DNA from: Serripes groenlandicus
Lineage: Eukaryota; Mollusca; Bivalvia; Cardiida; Cardiidae
Reading direction: 5' to 3'
Assembly (NCBI GenBank): GCA_031761405.1
Contig: JASEVX010000011.1
Location: forward strand, 32,538,140-32,602,139
Length of the DNA stretch: 64,000 nucleotides
Shown: positions 56,846-64,000 of the stretch, in pieces
Layout: every line of letters starts with the position of its first letter
Numbering within the stretch: the stretch's first letter is position 1
The notes under the pieces: model-generated
What the model was told of the DNA's origin: nothing
The model's database searches: none
What the model saw: only the letters and a program-made list of their open reading frames with translations
Translations under genes and position numbers: made by a program

Positions 56846-56917
56846 CTTCCAGACGGGGAATTGAACCCCGGTCTCCCGCGTGACAGGCGGGGATACTTAC
56901 CACTATACTATCTAGAA
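56846..56917 (-). tRNA. tRNA-Asp(GTC), array copy 6
   Basis: Identical in all tRNA arms to copy 3, with anticodon GTC, intact A/B boxes, discriminator G and a TTTTT terminator. Last copy before the array is cut off at about 57065. Confidence 0.85.
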
Positions 56918-57099
56918 GATGAATACTTCAAGTGTCACGAAAGTAGATAAACACTTTACAAAAAATATCTCATACGAAAAAAGAAACGTCAGCTTTTGGT
57001 AAAAATAAAGATATTTGTTTAAATGATGTTGTAAAAACTACCTCCTTTCAATAGTACTTTGAATCACATGGTACATGTACGTGACCAATCAACATTGTA

Positions 57100-57369
57100 T
57101 ATGAGCCGTCTCATTAGAAAAACGAACACTATGGACTCTGCGAAATGTATCCGGACCTAGATCAGCCTGCGCAGTCCGTGCAGGTTACTCCGGGACGACA
57201 CATTCCGTCCAAGGGGGATATATGTGTAGAGTAATTATTCCTGAAACAGAAAATGAAGAGGAGGCGAAAAGTGTCTGTCCGGGTTAACCTTTGCGGTATG
57301 TTAAATCTGATCCGGTCGATACTTTACGCAGAGTCCACAATGTTGGTTTTTCTGGTGGGACGGCTCATA
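57100..57369. mobile_element. Palindromic MITE, TATGAGCCG family, copy 3
   Basis: Ends TATGAGCCGTCTCATTAG and GGTGGGACGGCTCATA. The interior pairs as in copy 1 (acctagatcagcctgcgcag). It lies about 35 bases from the broken end of the tRNA array. Confidence 0.8.
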
Positions 57370-58237
57370 TGTAAATCATACTTACCTATTAAATAACCCC
57401 GACTATATCCTATATCTACGTACATGTACACGTTACGCAATACGAGATTTTGGTCGATATTAATTATAAATATGATCAGTTTCTTCAAATTCAATTTAGA
57501 TTACCACGAGAGGATCTCAATCTCTGTAGCGGACGCCTTTTTAAAACACCGTGGGGAAAGGAAACATTTCTCATGATGAGGGGGTTCTCCTTTTACATCT
57601 GTAATTTATATCTTATTCGAATTAGCAAATTATTTTGTAGAATGTTCATGTTTATTCATATGCATTTGTTGGAAATAGTCCAAATATTACAGATTATGTA
57701 AGGAGTGAACATAAATGGCGTGTTTTTTCACAATGTTACAAATATTATATTTGTAAATTATTTAACACCAGTATTGTTCAGTATTGTTCACAAAGTATAA
57801 AGGAAATAGGTGTGATTAAGTGATCTGTTCAAAAGAACGTATGTTAAACGGATATTGTTTAATTCTGGAACGAATGGCTACTTTCCAAAATCGAAAAATT
57901 GAAATAGGATCGTGACAATTTTGTACTTCAATAATATTAAACTTGACCGACTCAAGTTTCCTTCCCCTGACAGTTTTCAAATGGAGTAAACTTACATGTA
58001 ACTAAACATTGAGATATTTACGATAAATCTGCAATATGAGCATACTTTTTTATTGTTAACACTTTCAAGTAGTTAAGGGCATTATACTGGCATATATGAT
58101 AATGCATAATGCATATTATATTTGTTATCAGAATGGTATGTATATTGGACCGGAGGCCTTTTGAAATTATACAATTATGAGTTCTGAGCTGTAAGTTGGT
58201 TAAAATGTTACCAAAGTTATACCTGTATGGAAAAGAA
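57370..58237. other. No supported gene
   Basis: The plus frame 57450-57701 begins protein-like but has no family signature. A short direct repeat cagtattgtt(c) occurs at 57772-57790. Confidence 0.4.
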
Positions 58238-58465
58238 TGAACCCTTTCCCACAAATAGAAGCTTTCTGACGCCTCTGCAGCAGACTATTTTGAAAATATT
58301 ATTGCAAATGGAGAAATTGCTCAAAACGAGCAATTTCTCCTTTTGCCACAATGAGTTCAACTCTATTCAATAATCATACTATTATTTATAGAGATTTTCT
58401 ATCTTTTGGACTTGATAATTTCAAAGTCTTCCGCTGCAGATTTATTGTATGTGGGAAAGGGCTAA
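58238..58465. mobile_element. TTAA-type MITE (CCCTTTCCC family), full length
   Basis: Ends TGAACCCTTTCCCACAAATA and TATGTGGGAAAGGGCTAA, inverted and flanked by decayed TTAA tetramers. Central hairpin: ggagaaattgctc AAAAC gagcaatttctcc with 13 perfect pairs, extended by gcaaa / tttgc. tctgacgcctctgcagcaga is shared with 38856. Confidence 0.85.
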
Positions 58466-58735
58466 TAACATGTTAGCCAGTTTTATCTGTCGTAACAAGG
58501 GTTAAGAATGTTATCTGTTGTTAGCGTGTTTTAGCATAACTGTCTTCTTAGAAAACCGTCATACAGATCTTTATAGTTAATCCTGAGTAGCACACTTTGC
58601 GGACTTAATTTATTTGCTGAGATTGCGGTTGATTTGTATCGAAATAAGGTAAAGTAAGTTCTAATTAACCACGCGTTTTCAAATATACCATGTTATATAT
58701 TTATTTATGAACGAAATGGACACTTGCACTTATAT
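58466..58735. other. No recognisable feature
   Basis: AT-rich spacer. Confidence 0.4.
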
Positions 58736-58854
58736 AAGGTGACTAATAGGCCCAAGGGGCCGGATGCTATTTATTGTGTTGTATTGTTTGTATTGCTTGT
58801 AAAATATGCACATGTCACTATAATAAAATATTTACTTACTTACTTACTTACTTA
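58736..58854 (+). mobile_element. LINE 3' end
   Basis: aggcccaaggggccggatgc followed by aataaaatatttacttactt and a (ACTT)n tail. The GGCC hairpin plus AATAAAATATTT plus short tandem tail is the same arrangement as the 3' end of the LINE at 26171-27999, so this is a heavily 5'-truncated relative. Confidence 0.65.
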
Positions 58855-58914
58855 TACCTGACTTGGTATATTTCTCTTAACTTTTCTAAAAAAAATCTCT
58901 CAAAATGTCACTTG

Positions 58915-59190
58915 TTCAGCTGTAACTGCTCAGTGAGTAACGCCGAGCGCTACCAATGTAGGGATAGTGTGTTCGAACCCCAATTCTGCCATTGGTTGCA
59001 TCAAATGATTGACAAATGCATTTTGTACTAGCGGCAGCCGTCTGCCTCCGAAAGGTTAACTATATGTAGACTATGTGGGAAGGTAGCCAGTTCCATGTGA
59101 TTAATTTGTATGGACCGGTGGTGCGGGAAAGCCAGGAAACGCATGGTAAGGTAATGGCATTACTGATAAATTTTTTGAAAACGGTATACA
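58915..59190 (+). mobile_element. tRNA-derived SINE, diverged
   Basis: Head with tgctcagtgagtaacgccga and B-box-like gtgtgttcgaaccccaattc. The body has gtgggaaggtagccagttcc, gtgcgggaaagccaggaaac and the 3' end tttttgaaaacggtata. The minus frame 59060-59341 is antisense to it. Confidence 0.65.
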
Positions 59191-59565
59191 CTCTCGGTAG
59201 TGTAATGGCTGCATCCTCCACATTGTGAATGAGAGTACCTGGTTTTGTCTTCCAACGGGTCATAACAAAGTGTATGCAACGTGGTAGTGGTTGCTTTCGA
59301 CTGATTACTATTGATGTACCGGTGTCAAAGGATAGGTGCACATACGTATTGCCAGTCTACTGTCGATGTTTCAGGTAATTGATTATTTCTGTACATTGAA
59401 TACGTACATGTCTCAATCTCAGTCTCTCACATTGTTAGATAATTCTCTTTCACAACTGGTCTATGTTGCAATGTTGCAAGTTGTCCGTGAAGACTGTTTT
59501 ACGGATTATCAGTTGCAGGAAATCAGGGAACACATAGATAAGTGAACTGGCCGCCATTACATAAA
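59191..59565. other. SINE remnants
   Basis: A tRNA-like ctcggtagtgtaatggctgc occurs at 59192 and a SINE tail (ggaaatcagggaacacatag, ataagtgaactggccgccat) at 59517-59556. No gene. Confidence 0.45.
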
Positions 59566-59767
59566 TATGAGCCGTTCCACTAGAAAACCAACATTATGGA
59601 TTCTGGTTAATGTATCGACGCAGATCAGCCTGCGCCGACATATTCCGTCTCAGGGAGTCTAGAGGTATAGATAAATGATTCCTGAAACAGAAATTCACAG
59701 GACGCGAAAAGTGGCTGATCCGGTTCGATACTTTACGCAATGTTAGTTTTCTCGTAATTCGGCTCAT
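59566..59767. mobile_element. Palindromic MITE, TATGAGCCG family, copy 4
   Basis: Left end TATGAGCCGTTCCACTAGAA, right end TTCTCGTAATTCGGCTCAT. Shorter than the others through internal deletion. It sits 80 bases upstream of the dioxygenase pseudogene. Confidence 0.75.
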
Positions 59768-59847
59768 GATATATTGTTAACTATTGCGTTAAGCCACATC
59801 CAATTTATTAATCATATCTCTACAGAGAAAAGACGAAAAACAGACCG

Positions 59848-60660
59848 ATGCTTACGGACGAGAATTATAAAGAGCTGGAGGTGAAAGGTCATACGGTAGT
59901 GCCTGGTATTCTGACGCATAAAGAATGTGACGAGGCTATAATTTGTTACAGATTTGTTAGATCAGTTCAAAGATGGCGACTGGCCTCAGTCCCAAGATTC
60001 TCTGATTCAGACGTATGCTACGGGTCACTTAGAGGCGTCCTGGTCCGTCAGACTAAAAGCAAAGCCTTTGTTTGAACAGTTGTGGAAAACGGATATACTT
60101 CTATCAAGCTGTGATGCAATTGCCATTGGACGACCACAAGAAGAAGTTAAATCGTCGTTCTACAGCGCAGACGCAGAGGCATGGCTCCACCTAGATCAGA
60201 AACCGTCACGTGACGGTCTTCATTGTTACCAAGGAGGGATAAGTCTAGAGGAATCCGACATCGACGACTGGACGTTTATCGCTATGGACGATTTAAACAG
60301 TCCTTTGAAGATAATCCGAAGGCAGCCGAGCAGTCAGAGAGTGATGAATACTACCCTTTATTGGAGCATGAGCTGAATAAATTAAAAGACCAGTGCCCTG
60401 TTAAAAGGGTTGCAGTCTCTAAAGGTGGTATTGTGTTATGAGATTCAAGAACAGTCCACGCCAATGGGAGACCACTTAAAGGGCGAAAGAATCCCGGCAG
60501 ATGGCGCTTCTGTGTACCGGAAATAGGTAGATCAGATGATGCACAACTGATAGCGGGTGTGAAGGAATATGACTTTAACGATGGAAAGCAGACTGGAGAA
60601 GAATTTAGACCTAAATGGATTGAGAGTAAATTCCGACAATCAGAATCGGAGTTTCAATAA
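59848..60660 (+). pseudogene. Phytanoyl-CoA dioxygenase-like (2OG/Fe(II)) pseudogene, intronless
   Basis: The family uses Fe(II) and 2-oxoglutarate to hydroxylate its substrate; the substrate here is unknown. From ATG 59848, frame 1 gives GHTVVPGILTHKECDEA. A frameshift near 59950 leads to frame 2: LLDQFKDGDWPQSQD, TYATGHLEASWSVRLKAKPL, then WLHLDQKPSRDGLHCYQGGI, LEESDIDDWTFIAM. HLD is the H-x-D iron motif (His codon 60188-60190, Asp 60194-60196). A deletion with frameshift near 60290 removes codons after WTF and returns to frame 1: FKQSFEDNPKAAEQS, CPVKRVAVSKGGIVL. A TGA stop (60439-60441) stands where the family has Trp; then DSRTVHANG with the distal iron His (60457-60459), KNPGRWRFC with the 2OG-binding Arg, and TAA at 60660. 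Length of about 270 codons is normal for the family. Two frameshifts plus a stop make it dead. tctctacag just before 59826 could be an old splice acceptor or chance. Confidence 0.85.
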
Positions 60661-60723
60661 CTATGCCACACCATAACTGTATAAAGTGAACCACGACTGG
60701 ATATTCGACTTTGTATCATCTTC

Positions 60724-60920
60724 TTTAACCCTCCCCTACAAACAGACTTTTTTCTGATGCCTCTGCAACAAACGACTTTTGAAAACAATGATGAGCAATT
60801 CCTCCTTTTGCAACGATATTTTAAATTGTACACAATACTTATTGTACTTCCATTCATAAAATTTATCCATCCTTTTTGCGAGATGTTTTGAAAAGCGGCT
60901 GTGTCCAAACAGTATGTAGC
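60724..60920. mobile_element. TTAA-type MITE (CCCTTTCCC family), 3'-truncated
   Basis: Left end TTAACCCTCCCCTACAAACA, then ttctgatgcctctgcaacaa and cgacttttgaaaacaatg. The right terminal repeat is lost. It begins 64 bases after the dioxygenase stop codon. The minus frames 60654-60984 cover it and are not genes. Confidence 0.65.
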
Positions 60921-61459
60921 TGATTATCAATCCGAATCCTATGCAGTGGGTACTCGTATTTAAAAAGATAATTTTAAGTACCATATGAGCTTTAACGGAT
61001 TAAAAACCATGAGATGAACACTCCTTTTGTAGTCTAGAGCTCTGAAGATGAAGAGAGAGAGAGAGATACTCGTATGTTAAAAAGGTATAAATTGGCATTT
61101 CTGATGGTCGGGCTCCAATCAGCTTTCAGCAACTTAAACATGCAGTCCGAAGAAGTCAGTCTAACAATTCTTATGGTGATAAATAACACTGGCAATGTTT
61201 CTTTCAAAATCAGAACTGGCTCTTCTCTTTCAAGTGACATTTATTTCTCACTGATTTCTCACACCAGTCGGTATATACAGTATGTGAATGTTTGGTTTTT
61301 TGTATCTATGATTGTGTTGTAAATTATGTACGCTGTACTCAACATGGTATTTTTTGGCGAAGTGATATCTCGGGTGTTTAGGGTAATGACTTATGCAGTG
61401 ACATGTTATGTATTTACCAGAGTTATTTCCCTTAGTTAGTATATCCCGCTGTTTTAGTG
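60921..61459. other. No supported gene
   Basis: Frames on both strands at 61034-61322 overlap and lack family signatures. Short GA repeat at 61051-61066. Confidence 0.4.
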
Positions 61460-61765
61460 TACGATTGATTGACTGATTGATTGTATATCGTTTAACGCCG
61501 TTTTCAACAATCGTTTAGTCGTATCACGGCGGCCAGTTCACCTACTCATGCGTGTCCTGGCTTTCTCATACCAGTATTCCACACAACATACTTTCCAAGC
61601 ATCTGGCTGCTTTTCCACATAGACTGTTAGCACATTAGTGAAAGACGAATGACGCCTTTCACAGTGACTTTTGTCAAACGTCGGAAAGAATGTTGATCGA
61701 TCTAGGATTTGATCTCACATAGCCTGCGTTGATATCCCGCATCGTCACCGACTGAACAACCGGTG
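61460..61765 (-). mobile_element. tRNA-derived SINE (gtgaactgg family), full length
   Basis: On the minus strand: tRNA-like head (ccgagcaccggttgttcagt, cggtgacgatgcgggatatc, B-box region tgagatcaaatcctagatcg), body (gtgaaaggcgtcattcgtct, tgtggaaaagcagccagatg, ggtatgagaaagccaggaca, gtgaactggccgccgtgata), 3' end aaaacggcgttaaacgatat and a (CAAT)n-like tail. Confidence 0.8.
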
Positions 61766-61790
61766 CTCGGCTTGAGAATATGAATACTTA

Positions 61791-61792
<2 letters not shown>

Positions 61793-61826
<34 letters not shown>
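61793..61826. repeat. Microsatellite (TA)n
   Basis: About 17 TA repeats. The plus frame 61780-61962 (YIYIYI) translates it. Confidence 0.9.
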
Positions 61827-61827
<1 letters not shown>

Positions 61828-61896
61828 GATAAAACTCGTTTTTCTTTGCATTCAAAACATGAATACCGCCACAGTGTTTTTGTCGTCAGACTTTCA

Positions 61897-62050
61897 ACAT
61901 CGGGAAGTGGAGACCCTGGGTTCGATCCCCGGTCGGGTCATACCAAATACTATAACAAATAATAGCTTCCTTGCTTGGCTCTCAGGGCTGCTTGGAAAGC
62001 ATAACGACCGCTGTATCGATGTATGGATAAATAATACCGTCAGTACTAGG
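61897..62050 (+). mobile_element. SINE, head and body, running into a satellite
   Basis: B-box region gaccctgggttcgatccccg, then ctcagggctgcttggaaagc, ataacgaccgctgtatcgat, gtatggataaataataccgt, cagtactagg. The 3' part is the start of the 53 bp satellite that follows. Confidence 0.75.
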
Positions 62051-62633
62051 CAGTACTAGTCAGTTACCCATGAAAGGCAGCGATTAAACTGAAATACTGA
62101 CGACAGTACTAGTCAGTTACCCATGAAAGGCAGCGATTAAACTGAAATACTGACGACAGTACTAGTCAGTTACCCATGAAAGGCAGCGATTAAACTGAAA
62201 TACTGACGACAGTACTAGTCAGTTACCCATGAAAGGCAGCGATTAAACTGAAATACTGACGACAGTACTAGTCAGTTACCCATGAAAGGCAGCGATTAAA
62301 CTGAAATACTGACGACAGTACTAGTCAGTTACCCATGAAAGGCAGCGATTAAACTGAAATACTGACGACAGTACTAGTCAGTTACCCATGAAAGGCAGCG
62401 ATTAAACTGAAATACTGACGATAGTACTAGTCAGTTACCCATGAAAGGCAGCGATTAAACTGAAATACTGACGACAGTACTAGTCAGTTACCCATGAAAG
62501 GCAGCGATTAAACTGAAATACTGACGACAGTACTAGTCAGTTACCCATGAAAGGCAGCGATTAAACTGAAATACTGACGACAGTACTAGTCAGTTACCCA
62601 TGAAAGGCAGCGATTAAACTGTAATACTGACGA
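62051..62633 (+). repeat. 53 bp satellite, 11 copies, derived from SINE 3' part
   Basis: Exact period of 53: copies start at 62051, 62104, 62157, 62210, 62263, 62316, 62369, 62422, 62475, 62528 and 62581. Unit: cagtactagtcagttaccca, tgaaaggcagcgattaaact, gaaatactgacga. Differences are single bases (a C to T at the start of the 62422 copy; A to T in the last copy at gtaatactg). The unit corresponds to the SINE body 'agtactggtaacttacccaggaaag...gatataactgaaatactgttg'. Confidence 0.97.
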
Positions 62634-62891
62634 CAGCGACATATAACACAAATGTTAATAACCTAAGTTTGCGAATACATTAGTAGAAATTAATCAGGCT
62701 TGAAACATAACCATTATATGTATCACAACACACTGGACAGAGGAACTCAGTGCAATACAAGGCTATTGAGAACAAATAATTGACAGTTTATGTACTTGGG
62801 AAAATGTCATTTGGTCTAATGTTTACCTAATCTCTCTATTCATAATCAGTCCCATGGACAGGAATACACGTATAGTGTGCAGTGGGTCGAT
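62634..62891. other. No recognisable feature
   Basis: Short spacer with nothing recognised. Confidence 0.4.
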
Positions 62892-63125
62892 TATGGGAGC
62901 CGTCCCGCTAGAAAACCAACATTATGGCGTAAAGTATCGACCCGGATAAGCCTAAGCATGCCGCGTGGGTTTTCCGGATAGACACTTTTCGCCTCCTTTG
63001 GATTTTCTGTTTCAGGAATCATTATTCTCAACCTCTATCCCCTGAGACGGAATGTGTCGGTCCGGATCACTCTGCACGGACTGAGCAGGCTGATCCGAGT
63101 CGATACATTACACAGAGGCCATACT
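62892..63125. mobile_element. Palindromic MITE, TATGAGCCG family, copy 5, 3' end lost
   Basis: Left end TATGGGAGCCGTCCCGCTAG with the usual gaaaaccaacattatggcgt. The right arm proceeds to cgatacattacacagaggcc and is cut at about 63125, where a tRNA-Asp array unit begins. The minus frame 63035-63247 crosses this junction. Confidence 0.75.
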
Positions 63126-63445
63126 GAAAAATTAGTTAACGCTGAAAACAACGTCAAAATACCGCAATTAAATATAAAAAAAAAGATTCCTTCCAGACTG
63201 GGAATTGAACCCCGATCTCCCGCGTAACAGGCGGAGATACTCACCACTATACTATCTAGAAGATGAATCCTTCAAGTGTCACGAAAGGAGATGAAACACT
63301 TTACAAAAAATATCTCATATGAGAAAAGGAACGTCAGCTTTTGGTAAAAGTAAAGATATTTGTTTAAATGATGTTGTAAACACTCCCTCCTACAATAGTA
63401 CTTTGAATACATCGTAGCGTTCTATCTATTGTATTAAAAATGAGG
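63126..63445 (-). repeat. Isolated partial unit of the tRNA-Asp array
   Basis: From ttagttaacgctgaaaacaa through the tRNA to ctttgaatacatcgtagcgt. The rest of the unit is missing on both sides. It is joined on the left directly to the broken MITE copy 5, about 6 kb from the main array. Confidence 0.8.
63190..63261 (-). tRNA. tRNA-Asp-type body with anticodon GTT (Asn)
   Basis: The acceptor stem TTCTAGA/TCTGGAA is intact and the D arm TAGTATAGTGGTGAGTA is closer to the general animal tRNA-Asp than the array copies. The anticodon arm is TCCGCCTGTTACGCGGG, so C36 has become T and the anticodon is GTT. The T arm has one mismatch (CGGGGTTCAATTCCCAG), discriminator is G. A box and B box are intact and a long T run (T9) follows. 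By sequence it would read Asn codons if it were charged and functional; it may also simply be a decaying copy. Confidence 0.65.
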
Positions 63446-63628
63446 GATTCTAACACTATTGACAATTTCTCTTCTATACACAAAGAAGGATTTGAGCGTG
63501 ATCTAAATGCAGTATATCACTCTAAATTTCCGGAACTATTTTTGGCTGTTGAAATTCCCTCCCGAGTATTTTTCATACAATGTTTCTCAGAGCGCATGCG
63601 TTACTACATTGGGCTTGACATGTTATGA
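63440..63628 (+). CDS. Short ORF, unrecognised
   Basis: A 62-codon frame from ATG 63440 with protein-like composition (SSIHKEGFERDLNAVYHSKF, PELFLAVEIPSRVFFIQCFS, ERMRYYIGLDML). It begins at the edge of the tRNA-array fragment and overlaps the promoter-like motifs that follow. No domain recognised; may be chance. Confidence 0.2.
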   Translation: MRDSNTIDNFSSIHKEGFERDLNAVYHSKFPELFLAVEIPSRVFFIQCFSERMRYYIGLDML

Positions 63629-63760
63629 ATGAAGTAACGAGCTTTTGTTGTAAATGCCGTTTGGAAATTTGAATTGTTACGGTGACGTTATTGTTTTAAA
63701 TGACGTCATTCACGTGTTTTACCAACATTTTTGGCGCGGTCGAAAACGTTGTGTTAGAAT
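63590..63760. promoter_or_regulatory. Candidate promoter: NRF1, CRE, E-box, E2F-like cluster
   Basis: Within 150 bases: GCGCATGCG (63592-63600, NRF1-like), a CRE half site GTGACGTT (about 63682), a full CRE TGACGTCA (63701-63708), an E-box CACGTG (63711-63716) and TTTTTGGCGCGG (63728-63739, E2F-like). Such clustering in an otherwise AT-rich, motif-poor window resembles a TATA-less housekeeping promoter. The gene it would serve is not visible before the window ends. Confidence 0.35.
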
Positions 63761-64000
63761 GAGACAGTAACAAATTGCCCATGATGAGTTTAAGAACAAT
63801 TAAAAAAGTTATAATAATAATAAAATGTTCATAGACTGTTAATATAATTGATTTCAAAATGTTTTGTTAGTTGAAAAAGTCGAATATTACCAAAACAAAT
63901 ACAATGGGGAGTAAAGATAGAATAGCCTACACGTGATTTTATCAAGGAAAACAACGTCATGTCAAAACATAGTTCACCCTTAATTTGTATCCCTCTAAGT
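63761..64000. other. No recognisable feature
   Basis: AT-rich end of window; nothing recognised. Confidence 0.4.

Larger units (their letters stand above)
53155..57065 (-). repeat. Tandem array of ~709 bp units, each with a tRNA-Asp gene
   Basis: Six units with tRNA start-to-start distances of 689, 725, 722, 676 and 731. Each unit, on the plus strand, contains: gcatctaatgcaatgcagtt and atcatgcac.gaagcataaa; cactcactgcctaacgacat; ttgacacatcttgtttggat; a piece of the CCCTTTCCC-family MITE (cagcagacgactttgaaaac .. cattcagagcaatttctcc); the A-rich tRNA terminator; the tRNA; then gtgtcacgaaag and aacgtcagcttttggt. The repeated frames at 53613, 55749 and 56443 (minus) are translations of the same segment. 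The array ends abruptly at about 57065. Confidence 0.9.

Noticed and set aside
53303..57065. tRNA-Asp copies as SINE heads
   Set aside because: They are in direct tandem with ~709 bp units, have own T-run terminators and lack a shared 3' retroposition tail, unlike the dispersed SINEs in this window.
59060..59341. 93-codon minus frame
   Set aside because: Antisense to a tRNA-derived SINE.

Overview
The window is eukaryotic nuclear DNA from an animal, most likely a bivalve mollusc. It is AT-rich and intron/intergenic in character, with no operon-like gene packing, and it is filled with tRNA-derived SINEs, palindromic MITEs, LINE remnants and 130-165 bp tandem repeats of the kinds typical of heterodont bivalves. 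The species assignment is inference from repeat style only. The window contains a 200-base assembly gap (48692-48891). I see no intact, confidently functional protein-coding gene. Most open frames are chance frames or translations of simple repeats.

Layout. 1-12 kb: scattered SINEs and MITEs, one possible small secreted-protein frame (9689-10012, minus) next to a G28 run, and a bidirectional promoter-like block (11855-12295). 12-22 kb: mostly featureless AT-rich DNA with a 135 bp tandem array, TTAA-flanked MITEs and SINE pieces. 22.3-24.5 kb: a higher-order (86+78 bp) satellite followed by a segment duplicated at 33-33.8 kb. 24.8-31.5 kb: one copy of a roughly 2 kb dispersed repeat split by about 5.3 kb of DNA that holds a tandem array, a 5'-truncated LINE inserted in that array, a GC-rich block and a broken hAT transposase. 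35.5-42.3 kb: a candidate MULE-type DNA transposon bounded by inverted clusters of a 15 bp motif, with a MULE-like transposase fragment just inside the right end. 42.8-51.1 kb: tandem 60-mer repeats, a TAGA microsatellite, and two further copies of the 2 kb repeat. 52.1-53.1 kb: a CT-rich low-complexity tract. 53.2-57.1 kb: a tandem array of about 709 bp units, each with a tRNA-Asp(GTC) gene on the minus strand. 57-61 kb: MITEs and SINEs around an intronless, frameshifted 2-oxoglutarate/Fe(II) dioxygenase (phytanoyl-CoA dioxygenase-like) pseudogene. 61.5-64 kb: a SINE whose 3' part has been amplified into an 11-copy 53 bp satellite, a seventh tRNA-Asp-type gene carrying an Asn (GTT) anticodon, and a promoter-like motif cluster at the right edge.

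How it fits together: the organising theme is mobile-element traffic. Paralogous copies inside the window give filled/empty site pairs that reveal target-site duplications (TTAA for one MITE family, TA for another), and several satellites appear to have been seeded from transposable elements or from a tRNA gene. I did not find a new multi-gene system. The tRNA-Asp array with its anticodon-switched outlier, the MULE candidate with iteron-like ends and the SINE-born satellite are the most unusual items.
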